Origin: CAG-1031 sp964391735
GTDB lineage: Bacteria; Bacteroidota; Bacteroidia; Bacteroidales; Muribaculaceae
Length of the DNA: 22,479 nucleotides
Assembly (NCBI GenBank): GCA_964391735.1
Contig: CAYMNF010000035.1
Span: 1-22,479, forward strand
Reading direction: 5' to 3'
A program made the translations under genes and the position numbers. The notes beneath the pieces are model-generated. The model saw only the letters and a list, made by a program, of their open reading frames with translations, was not told where the DNA came from and did no database searches. This document shows, one piece after another, positions 6,155-13,848 of this stretch (positions within the stretch are counted from its first letter, which is position 1; each line of letters starts with the position of its first letter).

Positions 6155-7957
6155 ATGTCTACAATACTCAGCACACTGCCTGCTGACGGCGCACGCCGCC
6201 ACCCCGACCGCCCGGCCATGTACAGCCAAGGGCCAGATGACACCTGGATTCCCCTGACGTGGCAAAAGTTTGCCGATGACACAGATGCCATAGCAGCCGC
6301 CCTTATTGACCTGGGTGTAGAGCCCGGAAGTATGGTCACCATTTTCTCAGCCAACCACACCGATTGGCTGACGGTAGACTTCGCAGCCTATACCCTTCGC
6401 GCCGTGCCGGTGTCAATCTACTCAACCTCTACCCCACAGCAGGTTGCTTACATCATCAAGGATACCTCAGCCGAGACCCTGTTTGTTGACAATCTGGGGC
6501 GGCTTGAGACAGCCTTGGTAGCCGCGGCAGAGTGCCCGAGCCTGCGCCGCATAGTTCTGTTTGAAGGGGAGGCCCCCACCGATGCACCAATCGAGGTGCT
6601 GACGTGGCAGGAGGTTCTCACCCGCGGTTATGAGGCCGACGAGGAGGTGAAAACCGAGGTGAAAAAGAGGCGCGCCGAGGCCGCACCTGATGACATCGCT
6701 ACCCTGATATACACCAGCGGCACCACCGGCGAGCCGAAGGGAGCAGTCCTGACGCATAACAATTTTGACAGCACCCTGCGCAGTCACCGCGAACGCCTGA
6801 CATCGCTCAGCGACCGCGACACATCGGTAGCCTTCTTGCCTCTGAGCCACATCTTTGAGAAGGGTTGGACATACTTGTGCCTGTTTCTGGACATGAGGGT
6901 GTATGTTAACGCCGACCCCCACATTCTGCAGGAAGTGCTGAAGCAGGTTCGCCCCACGTGCATGTCGGCCGTGCCAAGGTTTTGGGAGAAGGTCTACACT
7001 GCTACCCACGAACTTATAGCCCGAATGCCAAAGATACAACGCATGATGGTGGGACGAGCCCTGAAGATAGGACGGCGGCGCAATCTTTACTATAAGCGGC
7101 TGGGCCTGGAGGTGCCCAAGATGCTTGAGCGGCAATATAGTTTTTGGGACAAACGCGTGTTCTCAAAACTGAGACATGCAATCGGTTTTGACCACCCCAA
7201 CATCTTCCCCACCGCCGGCGCGCCGGTGTCAAATCAGATTGTCGAGTTTTTCAAGACCTGTGGGCTAAACATAATGGTAGGATACGGGCTTTCTGAGACG
7301 ACCGCCACAGTTACCTGCTTCCCGTACATCGGTTACCAGATCGGCACCGTGGGGACGCCCATCCCCGGGGTAGAGGTTCGTATAGGTGCGAACAATGAGG
7401 TACTGGTAAAAGGGCCGTCGGTGATGCGCGGCTACCATAACAAACCCGAGGCCACGGCAGAGGCGTTTACCGACGACGGGTGGTTCCGCACCGGCGATGC
7501 CGGCAAACTTACCCGCCAGGGCGCATTGGTTTTGACCGAGCGCATCAAAGACCTCTTCAAGACCTCAAACGGCAAATATATTGCCCCCCAGATGCTTGAG
7601 ACCCTGCTCGGCACTGACAAATTCATTGAGCAGGTGGCCGTCATTGCCGACAAACGAAAATATGTCTCGGGGCTTATAGTTCCCAACTTTGACGCCATCA
7701 AGGAGTATGCCCGCAAAAAGGGACTGCGCTTCAAGAACCTTGAGGAGCTTGTAAAACGGCCTGAGATAAAAAAGCTTATAAGCGATCGAATAGAACGACT
7801 GCAAAAGGAGCTTGCCCCCTATCAGCAAATCAAGCGCTTCACGCTGCTGCCGCGGGAGTTCAGCATAGAGTCCGGCGAGCTTACCAACACGCTGAAAATC
7901 AAGCGCCCGGTAATCAACAAGCACTTCAGCAAGGAGATTGAGGCAATGTATGTATAA
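6155..7957 (+). CDS. Long-chain fatty acid-CoA ligase (AMP-forming)
   Basis: Activates long-chain fatty acids to acyl-CoA through an acyl-adenylate. The 600-residue product has the ANL-superfamily motifs in order: P-loop YTSGTTGEPKG (about 186-196), LPLSHIFEKGW, the substrate-pocket GYGLSETTATVTC, DGWFRTGDAG, and the hinge/C-terminal ERIKDLFKTSNGKYIAPQMLE. Length and the C-terminal domain match the FadD15-like long-chain synthetases common in Bacteroidetes. The gene is alone on its strand, meeting folC tail to tail with 15 bp between stop codons. Chain-length preference cannot be read from sequence. Confidence 0.92.
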   Translation: MSTILSTLPADGARRHPDRPAMYSQGPDDTWIPLTWQKFADDTDAIAAALIDLGVEPGSMVTIFSANHTDWLTVDFAAYTLRAVPVSIYSTSTPQQVAYIIKDTSAETLFVDNLGRLETALVAAAECPSLRRIVLFEGEAPTDAPIEVLTWQEVLTRGYEADEEVKTEVKKRRAEAAPDDIATLIYTSGTTGEPKGAVLTHNNFDSTLRSHRERLTSLSDRDTSVAFLPLSHIFEKGWTYLCLFLDMRVYVNADPHILQEVLKQVRPTCMSAVPRFWEKVYTATHELIARMPKIQRMMVGRALKIGRRRNLYYKRLGLEVPKMLERQYSFWDKRVFSKLRHAIGFDHPNIFPTAGAPVSNQIVEFFKTCGLNIMVGYGLSETTATVTCFPYIGYQIGTVGTPIPGVEVRIGANNEVLVKGPSVMRGYHNKPEATAEAFTDDGWFRTGDAGKLTRQGALVLTERIKDLFKTSNGKYIAPQMLETLLGTDKFIEQVAVIADKRKYVSGLIVPNFDAIKEYARKKGLRFKNLEELVKRPEIKKLISDRIERLQKELAPYQQIKRFTLLPREFSIESGELTNTLKIKRPVINKHFSKEIEAMYV

Positions 7958-7959
7958 CA

Positions 7960-8000
7960 GGTGGGCAGCGGCCTAAGCAAGGTTCTCAAGCTGCCCCACC
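7960..8000. terminator. Shared hairpin between convergent genes
   Basis: GGTGGGCAGC (7960-7969) pairs with GCTGCCCCACC (7990-8000) with a single bulged C. It spans the 15-bp gap and the last codons of folC, placed to end transcription from both sides. There is no good T run, so efficiency is uncertain. Confidence 0.4.
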
Positions 8001-9265
8001 ATATAATTGCTACCGCCCACAAAAATTACATCCCGAGGGGTGGCTGACGCTTGCGCGGCCTTTAAGGCCTCATTTACGTTATTGTATACCCTGACAGTTG
8101 CTTGTGGCAGGGATTCCTGTGCCAGCATTGCGAGCTTGTCAGCCGGCAAAGCGCGGCCGGTATTTGTCGGGGCTGTGGCATAGAGCGTGAAGGGTTGCAG
8201 CGGGGCCATGAGATTGACCACCTTTTGCACATCCTTGTCGGCGACAAATCCGGCAATAATATGCTTGTGGCCGGGAAGGGTCGACAGCTGAGCCACTATT
8301 CGTCTCCAGGCATCTGGATTGTGCCCGGTGTCAACTATTGTGAGCGGATTGCGCTCTTTAATCATCCACCGTCCCCGCAATCCGCTCTTTGCGATGCCGA
8401 CGCCGAGGCCCTCTCTGACGGCTTGCGCCGGGATATTGAATCTCCCCTCAAGAATCTTTAAGGCTGCCAGGATGCCGCGCAGATTGTCGCGCTGGAAGTC
8501 ACCGCAAAGTTCGGTTTTGATCTTACCCCATGGTGAATCATTGACAGTGACATACCCTTCAGGTGTCACTGAGAAACAATCTTCACCACCATCATTAGCA
8601 AACGTTATGGGCGCGTCCTTTAGGGCAGCTGCCTGCAGCAAGACCTCCTTTACCCCGGCATCCGTCACGCTTGACACCACCACGGGAACCCCGGGCTTGA
8701 TGATGCCGGCCTTCTCGGCAGCAATCTGCGGCAGGGTATCGCCTAACAGGTCGGTATGGTCCAGGGCAATATTGGTAATGATGGAAAGCTCGGGGGTGAT
8801 AATATTTGTCGAGTCCAACCGGCCTCCCAAACCGGTTTCAATAACCGCCACATCCACCCCTGCGCGGCTGAAGGCATCAAATGCCATGACCGTGGTTAGC
8901 TCAAAGAACGAAGGCTCAACGGGCAAGGACATCCGGCGATATTGCTCCACAAAGCGGCACACATCCTCCTTGTCAATCATTTGTCCGTTGATGCGTATCC
9001 TCTCGCGGAAATCCACAAGGTGTGGCGATGTAAACAACCCGGTCTTCAGCCCGGCAGCCTGCAATACCGCCGCCAGGGCATGGGCGGTGGTTCCTTTACC
9101 GTTGGTACCGGCGATGTGCACGGTGCGCAGAGCGCGTGACGGATTGCCAAAAGCATCATCAAGAGCCTGCACGCGTTCAAGTCCCGGCTTGTAGTCAGCG
9201 CTGCCGTTGCGCTCAAAGGCCGGCATGCAGCGGTATAAAAAATCAATGGCCTCAGGATACGTCAT
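7973..9265 (-). CDS. folC: Folylpolyglutamate synthase / dihydrofolate synthase
   Basis: FolC adds glutamate to dihydropteroate and to folates, an ATP-dependent Mur-ligase-type reaction in the cytoplasm. The 430-residue product has the ATP loop HIAGTNGKGTTAHALA, the substrate segment GLFTSPHLVDFRERIRING, ETGLGGRLDSTNII, NIALDHTDLLGDTLPQIAAEKAGIIK and the C-terminal domain motif DTGHNPDAW. The frame opens with TTG at 9271, but the ATG at 9265 gives the usual MTYPEAIDFLY start. It begins 6 bp after the stop of the second transporter gene, so it is probably cotranscribed with the transporter pair. Confidence 0.95.
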   Translation of the reverse strand: MTYPEAIDFLYRCMPAFERNGSADYKPGLERVQALDDAFGNPSRALRTVHIAGTNGKGTTAHALAAVLQAAGLKTGLFTSPHLVDFRERIRINGQMIDKEDVCRFVEQYRRMSLPVEPSFFELTTVMAFDAFSRAGVDVAVIETGLGGRLDSTNIITPELSIITNIALDHTDLLGDTLPQIAAEKAGIIKPGVPVVVSSVTDAGVKEVLLQAAALKDAPITFANDGGEDCFSVTPEGYVTVNDSPWGKIKTELCGDFQRDNLRGILAALKILEGRFNIPAQAVREGLGVGIAKSGLRGRWMIKERNPLTIVDTGHNPDAWRRIVAQLSTLPGHKHIIAGFVADKDVQKVVNLMAPLQPFTLYATAPTNTGRALPADKLAMLAQESLPQATVRVYNNVNEALKAAQASATPRDVIFVGGSNYMVGQLENLA

Positions 9266-9271
9266 CCTCAA

Positions 9272-9841
9272 TCAAATATAAATTAAATACCCGGCGATGC
9301 CCGCAAGGCAGATTACGGCAATAGGGTGGATTTTGGCAAAGTACACTAAGCAGAAAGATGCCAGGCATATCACCACCGAGATCCAAACCTCACCGACCTC
9401 AGAGCCGAAATTTGCCGCGTTCATCAGCAACATCGCTGCCGAGGCTATCAGTCCGACCACCACGGGGCGTAAGCCGGCGAAGACCCCTTTAACCTGCGCA
9501 CTTTCCTTGTGGCGAGCTATAAAATGGGAGGTATACAGTACAAGCAGGTATGAGGGGAGTACTACCGTCAGGGTGCAGACGACTGACCCTAACAACCCGT
9601 ACCATACGCCCTGCAGACCGGATTGCCCGGGTGCAACATATCCGATATAGGTGGCTGAGTTAATGCCGATGGGACCCGGGGTCATTTGTGAGATGGCCAC
9701 GATGTCGGTAAACATCTTCTCGGTAATCCACCCGGGCGTAACAATCTCACGCTCAATCAGGGCCAGCATGGCGTATCCGCCACCGAAACCAAAGATGCCA
9801 ATCTTGAAGTAGCTCCAAATCAACTTAAGATATATCCCCAT
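9272..9841 (-). CDS. Chromate transporter (CHR family), second half-size subunit
   Basis: A 189-residue integral membrane protein with about six hydrophobic segments. The CHR signature is near the N-terminus: FKIGIFGFGGGYAMLALIEREIV, followed by MTPGPIGINSATYIGY and FAGLRPVVVGLIASA. Short CHR proteins work as heteropairs, each contributing one half of the antiporter, and the partner gene is directly upstream. Its ATG overlaps the partner's stop by one base (TGATG), implying translational coupling. The family is named for chromate efflux, but the native substrate in gut anaerobes is not established. Confidence 0.88.
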   Translation of the reverse strand: MGIYLKLIWSYFKIGIFGFGGGYAMLALIEREIVTPGWITEKMFTDIVAISQMTPGPIGINSATYIGYVAPGQSGLQGVWYGLLGSVVCTLTVVLPSYLLVLYTSHFIARHKESAQVKGVFAGLRPVVVGLIASAAMLLMNAANFGSEVGEVWISVVICLASFCLVYFAKIHPIAVICLAGIAGYLIYI

Positions 9842-10410
9842 CAGGCCTTCCCTCCTTTCTTCAAGTTATGGTGAGCAACGGCAAAACCTATTCCGCCCCC
9901 CAAGACAATATACAATATAGGGTTGGAGACCACGGGCCACCCGCTCCACACTAACAACGCCACCGCCACGGGCACACCCCACAGCCACCCTCGCAACTTT
10001 GCTGCACGGGCCGAGGTTACAACCGGGGCAAGAATCAATGCCACCACCGCCGGGCGTATACCCCTGAAAACCGCTGATAACACATGGTTATTCTTTATGG
10101 CATCCGGGGTAAGAAAAATGGCTATTGCCAGAATAATCAGAAATGAGGGCAATATTGTGCCCGCAGCGGCAGCCAATGAGCCCCCGCGGCCCTTGATGCG
10201 GTCGCCGACGGCAATGGCCATGTTCACGGCAAGAATGCCGGGTAGCGACTGCGCCATGGCAACCAAGTCAAGAAACTCCTCCCTCGGCAGCCATTTATGA
10301 CGGTCAATTATCTCCTTTTCAATAATTGACAGCATGGCCCATCCACCCCCGAAGGTGAAAAGACCGATTTTAAAGAATGTGGTAAAAAGCTCGCGCTTTG
10401 TCCCTGCCAT
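9841..10410 (-). CDS. Chromate transporter (CHR family), first half-size subunit
   Basis: A 189-residue membrane protein homologous to its downstream partner: FKIGLFTFGGGWAMLSIIEKEII, LVAMAQSLPGILAVNMAIAVG and FRGIRPAVVALILAPV. The frame allows an ATG at 10428, but the -7 promoter box at 10431-10438 puts the transcription start near 10424, so the ATG at 10410 (MAGTKRELF) is chosen; it also makes the two subunits equal in length. First gene of an apparent three-gene unit with its partner and folC. Confidence 0.87.
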   Translation of the reverse strand: MAGTKRELFTTFFKIGLFTFGGGWAMLSIIEKEIIDRHKWLPREEFLDLVAMAQSLPGILAVNMAIAVGDRIKGRGGSLAAAAGTILPSFLIILAIAIFLTPDAIKNNHVLSAVFRGIRPAVVALILAPVVTSARAAKLRGWLWGVPVAVALLVWSGWPVVSNPILYIVLGGGIGFAVAHHNLKKGGKA

Positions 10411-10430
10411 ACGTTTTGCTATTTTCACCG

Positions 10431-10438
10431 CAAAGTTA
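10431..10438 (-). promoter_or_regulatory. -7 box for the chromate transporter-folC unit
   Basis: The minus strand reads TAACTTTG. It lies 20 bp from the ATG at 10410 and overlaps nothing coding on that start, which supports the shorter protein. No clear -33 TTTG at 19-20 bp. Confidence 0.55.
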
Positions 10439-10557
10439 ACACGGTAAATGTAAAATTTAAAAAATTTCTTTGAACCAAACAGGTGTCTTATCCTTTATAT
10501 AGGTGTATATGTACAAGAAAGTACAACACTCCTGATTTGACAAAAAATAACAACATA

Positions 10558-11457
10558 ATGAAATCATTAAAGATGAAAACCCTGACAGCCCTGACCTCAA
10601 CAGCGTGTTTTATAGCCCTTATGTCCCTGAGCAGTTGCGGGACGCCCAAAACCGTGGTAGCCGAGAATGCCGGCAACACGCAATCGCGCCCCGTGCAACA
10701 GATGACCCGCTCACAAGTGATACAAAGCATCTCGGGTGATTGGGCAGTGACCGAAGTCGGTGGCACCCCCGTCACAGATACCACCCCTGAGACATTCCCC
10801 TATATTACCCTTTCAGCCAACGAACTGACTCCTGACCGCGCCGTGGACTTCTGTGCCTACAACGGCTGCAACATAATCAACGGAACGTTCACCCTTACCG
10901 GCAACGAGGTGAAAAAAGCGGGCGACTATGCCTCAACCATGCGCCTGTGCCCTGATGCCAAATATGAGATGGCAATGGCCGCAGCCCTCGAGGACATGCA
11001 CCGCATCAAGCTTGAACGATTCAACAACGAATGGTTTATGTACCTGCAAAACAGTGATGGCCAAAACCTGATGATTATGCGCAAACACAACCTCAACTTC
11101 CTTGCCGGTGCCTGGCGCATCACCCGCATCAACGGCCGCGAAGTCCCCAAGGATGCCGGTATCCAGATGGTGATAGACCTGAACAACTACAAGATCCATG
11201 GCAATGCCGGGTGCAACATTCTCAACGGTACTATAGCCGTGAACATGGAGGTAGAAAACGGCGTGAGATTCGGGAATCTTGGCACCACCCGTATGATGTG
11301 CCCCAATATTGAGCTTGAACAGGAATTCCTGCAGGCACTGGGCCAGACCGCGGTTGCCGTCCCCGCTGACAAGGACAAAAAAGCGCTGCTTGAAGATGCC
11401 CAAGGCAACGTACTTGTTGAGATGACACGCATGACGCGTGAGGAGCTTCGGGACTGA
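10558..11457 (+). CDS. Lipoprotein with two META (HslJ-like) domains
   Basis: The 299-residue product has a lipoprotein signal peptide with lipobox LSSC; the modified cysteine would be residue 27. Two tandem META-type domains follow. The first includes SGDWAVTEVGG, CAYNGCNIINGTF and TMRLCP; the second includes AGAWRITRINGRE, NAGCNILNGTI and TRMMCP. Each repeat keeps the GCNxxNG turn and a paired downstream cysteine. HslJ-like META proteins are linked to heat or novobiocin resistance in E. coli, but the molecular role is unknown, so no function is claimed. The start at 10558 begins the signal peptide; an in-frame ATG at 10573 is possible. Confidence 0.85.
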   Translation: MKSLKMKTLTALTSTACFIALMSLSSCGTPKTVVAENAGNTQSRPVQQMTRSQVIQSISGDWAVTEVGGTPVTDTTPETFPYITLSANELTPDRAVDFCAYNGCNIINGTFTLTGNEVKKAGDYASTMRLCPDAKYEMAMAAALEDMHRIKLERFNNEWFMYLQNSDGQNLMIMRKHNLNFLAGAWRITRINGREVPKDAGIQMVIDLNNYKIHGNAGCNILNGTIAVNMEVENGVRFGNLGTTRMMCPNIELEQEFLQALGQTAVAVPADKDKKALLEDAQGNVLVEMTRMTREELRD

Positions 11458-11523
11458 TGCAACTGTTAATTTAAAACAGAAGTACTTTACGATATTTTAC
11501 ACATTTTAACATACTGATTCATC

Positions 11524-11557
11524 AACCCTATCGGACGTAAAAGTTCGGTAGGGTTTT
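11524..11557 (+). terminator. Terminator after the META lipoprotein gene
   Basis: AACCCTATCGGAC (11524-11536) pairs over 13 positions with GTTCGGTAGGGTT (11543-11555), including two G-U pairs, with a 6-nt loop and a closing TTTT. It is the clearest structure in the 295-bp gap before ndk. A small perfect inverted repeat, GTAACT/AGTTAC, sits at 11580-11596. Confidence 0.85.
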
Positions 11558-11673
11558 AAATGTTAAAATATTACATGGTGTAACTCAGATAGTTACGCTT
11601 TTCCCTTTGTACACGGGCGCAATGATTTCACATTTTTTAAACTTAGAATTTTCGCTAATGTGGTCATACTTAC

Positions 11674-11681
11674 TAAATTTG
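11674..11681 (+). promoter_or_regulatory. -7 box for ndk
   Basis: TAAATTTG fits TAnnTTTG, 71 bp before the ndk ATG. The corresponding -33 position lacks TTTG, so this is a moderate call. Confidence 0.4.
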
Positions 11682-11752
11682 AACAGAAAAGAGGAACAAC
11701 TGTTAAATTCAGTTAAAATCCATAACCTAAAATCACAAAGAATAGATACCTG

Positions 11753-12214
11753 ATGGAACAGACACTCATCATCTTCAAACCCTCATCAATTGAGCGTGGT
11801 CTTGTAGGCCGCATCCTTGACCGTTTCCAAAGCAAAGGCCTGATAATTGCCGGCTTGAAGATGATGCAACTGAACGAGGAGATACTGCGTGAGCACTATG
11901 CACATCTTGTTGACAAACCCTTTTTCCCGGTGCTGATGCGCTCGATGATGGCCTCACCGGTCATCGTCATGGTGTTGCGCGGCACAGATGCCATCAAGGT
12001 AGTGCGCCTGATGACGGGTGCCACCAATGGCCGTGAGGCTTTGCCCGGTACCATTCGCGGCGACTTTGCCATGAGCAATCAGGAGAATATTCTGCACGCC
12101 TCGTCATCGGCTGAGGATGCTGTGGCTGAGGTAAAACGCTTCTTCAAGCCTGAGGAGCTGTTTGACTACACCCCTGTCACCCTCCCGTTCATCTACAGCC
12201 CCGAGGGTTTCTAA
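11753..12214 (+). CDS. ndk: Nucleoside diphosphate kinase
   Basis: Transfers the gamma phosphate of ATP to NDPs through a phosphohistidine. The 153-residue protein matches the family length, starts MEQTLIIFKPSSIERGLVGRI and has HYAHLVDKPFFPVL, GREALPGTIRGDFAMS and the active-site segment NILHASSS with the catalytic histidine at 115. The glycine usual after that histidine is alanine here (HAS rather than HGS), a form I recall from other Bacteroidetes NDKs. It sits alone between two intergenic gaps. Confidence 0.95.
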   Translation: MEQTLIIFKPSSIERGLVGRILDRFQSKGLIIAGLKMMQLNEEILREHYAHLVDKPFFPVLMRSMMASPVIVMVLRGTDAIKVVRLMTGATNGREALPGTIRGDFAMSNQENILHASSSAEDAVAEVKRFFKPEELFDYTPVTLPFIYSPEGF

Positions 12215-12314
12215 AAACCGGCAACCCTAAGCCCGGGCCGTGACGCTGAATAGCGGCGCACACGGCAAATAAACCTTGCCACGCACAGCGCGTGCTTACC
12301 ACAGTAACATACCA

Positions 12315-13100
12315 ATGATTAAGAAAACAATTATAGCCCTTTGTTGCGCCATGACAGTGTTTGCCGGTGGCAGCCAAAGCATAAAAGTGCCCGCCACCCA
12401 CAAGGCCGAGCACAAAAAACTGCAGGCCTACCAAAAACCGGCCACCGAAGCGCTTAGCAAGGTCAACACCCTGAAACTGCAACAGCAGCAGCAACGCGAG
12501 GAACAGAAGCGCCGTCGCGAGGCCGTTGAAGAGGTCTATAGCATTTGTTGGAACTCACAGAGCGTCAACCCTTACGGGAAATCGGTGAAGATACCGGCAA
12601 CCAAGGATATTGACGTATCAGAATACGTTAGCCCCCTTGACAAGGTGCGCGTGTCATCACCCTACGGCTGGCGCCCCAAATTCGGTCGTATGCACCGAGG
12701 CGTTGACCTGTCACTGAGTGTGGGCGACACTGTACGCTCGGCTTTCTCGGGCAAGGTTCGCCTGGTCAAATATGACCCTAAGGGTTACGGTTACTATGTA
12801 GTGGTGCGCCATGACAACGGTCTGGAGACTGTTTACGGCCACTTGTCGCGCCAATTGGTTAAGCCCAACCAGCCTGTGAAGGCGGGTGAGCCCATAGCTC
12901 TTGGCGGCAACACCGGCCGCTCAACCGGCCCCCACTTGCACTTCGAGACCCGCTATATGGGACTCACCATCAACCCCGCAAATATTATTGACCTCGAGAA
13001 GAAGTCAATAATCAAGGAGGTTTACACCTTCAATCAAAGCCGTGTCATGGCCGAGGAGAACCGTGGTCGCAAAGTCCTCCCCGAGACAGCTTCAAAATAA
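12315..13100 (+). CDS. M23 family metallopeptidase (LytM-like), exported
   Basis: A 261-residue probable peptidoglycan endopeptidase. An N-terminal signal sequence (KKTIIALCCAMTVFAGG) is followed by a short charged, glutamine-rich coiled-coil-like stretch (about residues 45-72, with a QQQQQ run) and an M23 domain. The zinc ligands are visible: H127 and D131 in HRGVD and H209 in HLHF. H207 and H176 (YGHLS) are the expected catalytic histidines, so the enzyme looks active. SSPYGWRPKFGRMHRGVD and GNTGRSTGPHLHFE are canonical. The ATG at 12315 is preferred because it begins the signal peptide. It lies 25 bp before the sirtuin gene and may be cotranscribed with it. Confidence 0.9.
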   Translation: MIKKTIIALCCAMTVFAGGSQSIKVPATHKAEHKKLQAYQKPATEALSKVNTLKLQQQQQREEQKRRREAVEEVYSICWNSQSVNPYGKSVKIPATKDIDVSEYVSPLDKVRVSSPYGWRPKFGRMHRGVDLSLSVGDTVRSAFSGKVRLVKYDPKGYGYYVVVRHDNGLETVYGHLSRQLVKPNQPVKAGEPIALGGNTGRSTGPHLHFETRYMGLTINPANIIDLEKKSIIKEVYTFNQSRVMAEENRGRKVLPETASK

Positions 13101-13125
13101 ACCCTGACCACAAAACCTAAGCTCT

Positions 13126-13821
13126 GTGGCAAAAAAGAAGTTAGTGATATCAACCGGCGCGGGGATGAGTGCCGAAAGCGGCATACGCACCTTTCGCGAC
13201 TCTGACGGACTGTGGGAAGATTATAATGTAATGGAAGTTGCCTCAGCCGACGGCTTCAGGCGCAACCCGCAGTTGATCCACGACTTCTACAATGCCCGCC
13301 GGCATGACCTGATAAAAGCGCAACCTAACGCCGGGCATCTTGCACTGGTTGACTTGGAGCATTGGTTTGACACATGGGTGATAACCCAGAATGTTGACGA
13401 CCTGCATGAACGGGCCGGCCAGAAGAATGTGCTGCACCTGCATGGCGAGCTTATGAAGGTTCGCTCAATGACGCATCCCGAGCGTGTTTACACTCTTGAC
13501 ATTGATCACCTGGAGACCTCACCGGCATCACGAGATAAATATGGCGACCCGATACGTCCCCATATCGTATTCTTTCAGGAAGCTGTACCCAATATTGAGC
13601 CGGCTGCTGAATTAGCCTCTGAGGCTGACATATTTGTGGTGATAGGCACCTCTCTGGTCGTGTATCCTGCGGCCGCCCTCATTAACTATGTCAGGCCCGG
13701 GGTCCCCATTTTCTATATTGACCCACACCCGGCTGCAGTGCCTTCCAACGTCACCGTTATTGCCGAGCCCGCAACCAAAGGGGTCGAGACCTTAAGGAGG
13801 CTGCTTGAGCCCCTCCGCTAA
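13126..13821 (+). CDS. Sir2-family NAD-dependent protein deacylase, GTG start
   Basis: Removes acyl groups from lysines using NAD. The 231-residue product has the NAD loop GAGMSAESGIRTFR (11-24), TQNVDDLHERAG, the catalytic histidine at 106 in HLHGE, and GTSLVVYPAAAL. Y55 and R58 in FYNARR match the acid-binding Tyr-x-x-Arg of class III sirtuins, which favours succinyl or malonyl groups. The cysteines that bind structural zinc in E. coli CobB are absent (KVRS rather than KVRC, and no CxxC later), so the small domain appears zinc-free. Start is GTG at 13126; there is no nearby ATG in frame. Convergent with the next gene. Confidence 0.9.
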   Translation: MAKKKLVISTGAGMSAESGIRTFRDSDGLWEDYNVMEVASADGFRRNPQLIHDFYNARRHDLIKAQPNAGHLALVDLEHWFDTWVITQNVDDLHERAGQKNVLHLHGELMKVRSMTHPERVYTLDIDHLETSPASRDKYGDPIRPHIVFFQEAVPNIEPAAELASEADIFVVIGTSLVVYPAAALINYVRPGVPIFYIDPHPAAVPSNVTVIAEPATKGVETLRRLLEPLR

Positions 13822-13848
13822 GAATCTTCTGATTTGTTTTAAAGAGGT

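Noticed and set aside
6467..7135. 222-residue minus-strand open frame
   Set aside because: Shadow of the acyl-CoA synthetase gene; no motif or start context.
8319..9194. 291-residue plus-strand open frame
   Set aside because: It lies wholly inside folC on the opposite strand, has a composition typical of a shadow frame and shows no family motifs.
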